From Dromaius novaehollandiae (taxonomy: Eukaryota > Chordata > Aves > Casuariiformes > Dromaiidae): DNA of 64,000 nucleotides. Made by a program: the position numbers and the translations under genes. The stretch spans positions 1 through 64,000 of the forward strand of contig NW_026991372.1 in assembly GCF_036370855.1 (NCBI RefSeq), read 5' to 3'. Under the pieces are notes generated by a model, which was not told the DNA's origin, searched no databases, and was given only the letters and a program-made list of their open reading frames with translations. How positions within the stretch are numbered: position 1 is the first letter of the stretch; each line of letters starts with the position of its first letter. Positions 61,863 through 64,000 of the stretch are shown here, piece after piece.

Positions 61863-62184
61863 CGAGGGCAGGCAGCGGTTCCTGCAGATGCACGTGGGCA
61901 CAAAGGCGGGCACACGCGTGTGCGATGCTTGTGGCTGCGGTGAGCCTTCGCGCCCGCGTGTGGGTGCGTGTGTGCACGTGTGTGCACGCACACGCGGGGT
62001 GCTCACTGCCGCTGCCCCGCTGCCCGCGGCCGGGCGCCCTCCCTGCCCTCCGCGTGCCCCGGGGAGGCGTGGGGCGACGTGGGGCCGTGCACAGCGCGGC
62101 TGGCGGGGCGGGGGCCGGCCGGGGGTCCCCAGGCGGGGGGGTGGGGGGCTCATCTCGCCGTTCCCGACTCCGCGCCGGTCCCGC
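61863..62184. other. GC-rich spacer, nothing recognised
   Basis: Unique sequence; short GTGTGTGCACG stretch at 61965-61995. Confidence 0.4.
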
Positions 62185-62260
62185 TCTCCCTAAAGCAATT
62201 CTGCGCGTTATTGCAACGCCGCGTCTCCGTCCGGCGGCTAATTGCAGGTGATGCCTCGCT
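62185..62260. promoter_or_regulatory. Island 10, short candidate enhancer
   Basis: CTAAAGCAATTCTGCGCG, GTTATTGCAACGCC and GGCGGCTAATTGCAGGTG: three homeodomain or C/EBP-like cores in 70 bases. Confidence 0.45.
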
Positions 62261-62419
62261 GCCGCACGTGCGACGCGGGCCCCGCTCACGCTCCGCCGCC
62301 CTGCAGCACCCGCCGCGGGCTCCCGGGCTCCCGGCTCCCGCGCCCGGCCCCGGCGGCGGACCCCGGCTGGGGGCCTGCCCGGCCGCGGCCCCCCCCGCCC
62401 CCCCCGGCCCCGGCCGGCC

Positions 62420-62660
62420 CTAATCAGTCCCAGCAGGGCCGGGGCCGCAGATGAAAGGGGCGCGCGCCCGGCCCCATCCATCACGCTGTTTTCTTAGCCT
62501 GCTCCCGCGGCCCCCGCGCCGGGGCTCTAAGTACCTGCCCGCCGCCACGGGCCCCCCCGCGCCCGCCCGGGGACCGGCCCGCGTTTAATGGGCTCTGTAA
62601 TGGCAGATTACAAAGTGTTACAAGGGGAAGATTAATCGGCGGGGCCGGGCCGGGCTCATG
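62420..62660. promoter_or_regulatory. Island 11, candidate enhancer
   Basis: GGCCCTAATCAGTCCC at 62417, then from 62580 GCGTTTAATGGGCTCTGTAA, TGGCAGATTACAAAGTG, TTACAAGGGG and GAAGATTAATCGGCGG. Bicoid-class TAATC cores occur in both orientations (TAATC at 62422 and 62634, GATTA elsewhere). Confidence 0.5.
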
Positions 62661-63155
62661 CCTGCGGGTAACCCGATCGGCCGCGCCGGGCGGCAGGAAT
62701 GCGGCGCTCCCGGCGCTGACCCCGCCGTGCCGCGGGGATGGCCCGGGGCAGCTCCCGGGAGGCGGCGGGGCGCGCGTGGCCCTCCCCGGGGTGCCCGGTC
62801 CCCGGGCCCGCAGGCTGCCCGAGCCGGGGAGATGCGTCCCCAGACGGGGGGACACGGGTCCCCGATCCCTGGCAGACCCTGTCCCCAGGGCCGCGGGACA
62901 CGGAGAGGTGCTGTCCCCAGCATCCCCGGAGCAGGGGGAGGCACGCTGCCGCCACGATGCCCTTCCTGGTAGGTGCCATACCCACGCCGAGAGGCACCGG
63001 CCCCGGGGCTGCAGCATCGTCCCAGGGCCCCGGCCCTGCTCGGTCCCGTCCCCAGCGTCCTCGCTGCAGGAGCAGCACCGTCCCCAGGGGCCCCGTGCCG
63101 GGACAGACCCCATCCCCGCGTCCGCAGAGCGAGGGGCCCTGCCGTCCCACCCCAG
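62661..63155. other. GC-rich spacer, nothing recognised
   Basis: Unique GC-rich sequence with no splice-supported frame. Confidence 0.45.
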
Positions 63156-63415
63156 GGGCTGTGCTGCACCGTGCCATGCAGCACCGTGCTGTGCCACGCC
63201 GCACTATGCCATGCTGCACTGTGCCATGCAGCACCGTGCCGTGCCATGCCGTGCCGTGCCACGCCGCACTATGCCATGCTGCACCGTGCCATGCAGCACC
63301 GTGCCGTGCCACGTCGCACTATGCCGTGCTGCACTGAGCCATGCAGCACCGTGCTGTGCCATGCCGTGCCGTGCCGTGCCACGCCGCACTATGCCATGCT
63401 GCACCAGCCCTGGGT
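63156..63415. repeat. GTGCCATGCAGCACC minisatellite
   Basis: Pentamer-based (GTGCC, ATGCC) repeats with a higher-order unit of about 55-75 bp containing CGCACTATGCCATGCTGCAC. Confidence 0.95.
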
Positions 63416-64000
63416 GCTGGCACGGGGCAGGGTCTCCACAGCCGGGTGCCCGGGACGGGGCCCCCGGCTCTTCCATCCCCTCCGGCCCGAGGGGGCTGCT
63501 CTCGCCAAGGCTGCCCGCTCCGGGCGTGACCGGGGGGGGGGGGGTGGCCCCCGGCCCGGGCAGGGAGGATGCAGGACAGACCAGGGCTAAGAATAGAGCC
63601 GGGCTGGGAGCGGGAGCAGGAGGAAGGATGGGGCTTCCTCTGCGACGGCTCTTCTTCCTCCGGCCCAGCCTCTGCCCCGAGGCACGGCGCGGCACAGCCC
63701 TGCCTCTGCCCCTGGCCGCGCCAGGTCCTCGTCCGGACGCCTGGGCCCCCCCAGGCTCCGGGAGGGGCTGAGGGGCAGCATTAACACAGGGCAGGGAAAT
63801 GGGGCTCACTGGCCCACTGCAGCATCTGCTCATTACGGTGCCTCTCCATCGGCGCCAGGCCGGGCTGGGGGGTCTCCTCCGCAGTGGCACGGGAGCCTGT
63901 GGACCCTTCCTGGGGAGATGGGGAGGGTCTTGCAGCCCGAATTGCTGCCTGTGAGCCTCAGATCTTGTCCCAACCCGGGGATCATGAGCAGCCCGGCTCT
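63416..64000. other. Right-edge sequence, nothing firmly recognised
   Basis: GC-rich, with one AT-richer part at 63775-63850 (GCAGCATTAACACAGGGCAG, CTGCTCATTACGGTGCC) that may be another regulatory island. No coding exon of the mammalian neighbours PCGF1 or TLX2 is visible before the edge. Confidence 0.45.

Noticed and set aside
53000-64000. Coding exons of PCGF1, TLX2 or other mammalian neighbours
   Set aside because: Looked for homeodomain and RING motifs on both strands; none seen.

Overview
The window is vertebrate nuclear DNA, very GC-rich and CpG-rich and packed with short genes, small introns and tandem repeats. Gene content matches the human 2p13 block (RTKN, INO80B, WBP1, MOGS, CCDC142, TTC31, LBX2) in the same order and orientation. 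The compact introns, extreme GC, dense minisatellites, lack of any recognisable transposon, and a PDCD4-type gene absent from the mammalian block all suggest a bird, on a GC-rich microchromosome. That assignment is inference; a reptile is not excluded.

Layout: the first coding exon of RTKN (minus, 2970-3080), with the rest of the gene beyond the left edge. INO80B (plus, 6109-7996, 5 coding exons, 333 aa). WBP1 (plus, 9668-11299, 4 exons, 343 aa). MOGS (minus, 12518-15674, 4 exons, 833 aa), tail-to-tail with WBP1. A PDCD4 paralogue (minus, 17270-22683, 11 exons, 470 aa), lying where mammals have MRPL53. CCDC142 (minus, 23174-27222, 10 coding exons, 944 aa). TTC31 (plus, 30623-37290, 15 coding exons found, 596 aa, with a C-terminal RRM). 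LBX2 (minus, 48801-52701, 2 exons, 250 aa). All exon joins were checked by eye for splice sites and phase; every gene except the partial RTKN and the 5' end of TTC31 gives a complete open frame.

From 38 to 64 kb LBX2 is the only gene seen. It sits in a gene-poor stretch in which AT-richer islands full of TAAT/ATTA homeodomain cores stand out from GC-rich minisatellite DNA. These islands look like conserved regulatory elements of a developmental gene. Two of them share an exact 14-mer, and one holds a near-perfect 18-mer twice.

The genes are mostly housekeeping: chromatin remodelling (INO80B), a WW-domain adaptor (WBP1), ER N-glycan trimming (MOGS), translation control (PDCD4-like), two poorly known proteins (CCDC142, TTC31) and one developmental regulator (LBX2). 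Most points of interest are the PDCD4 ohnologue with an altered degron, the TPR plus RRM form of TTC31, a TTC31 splice acceptor duplicated in tandem with three in-frame copies, and the LBX2 islands.
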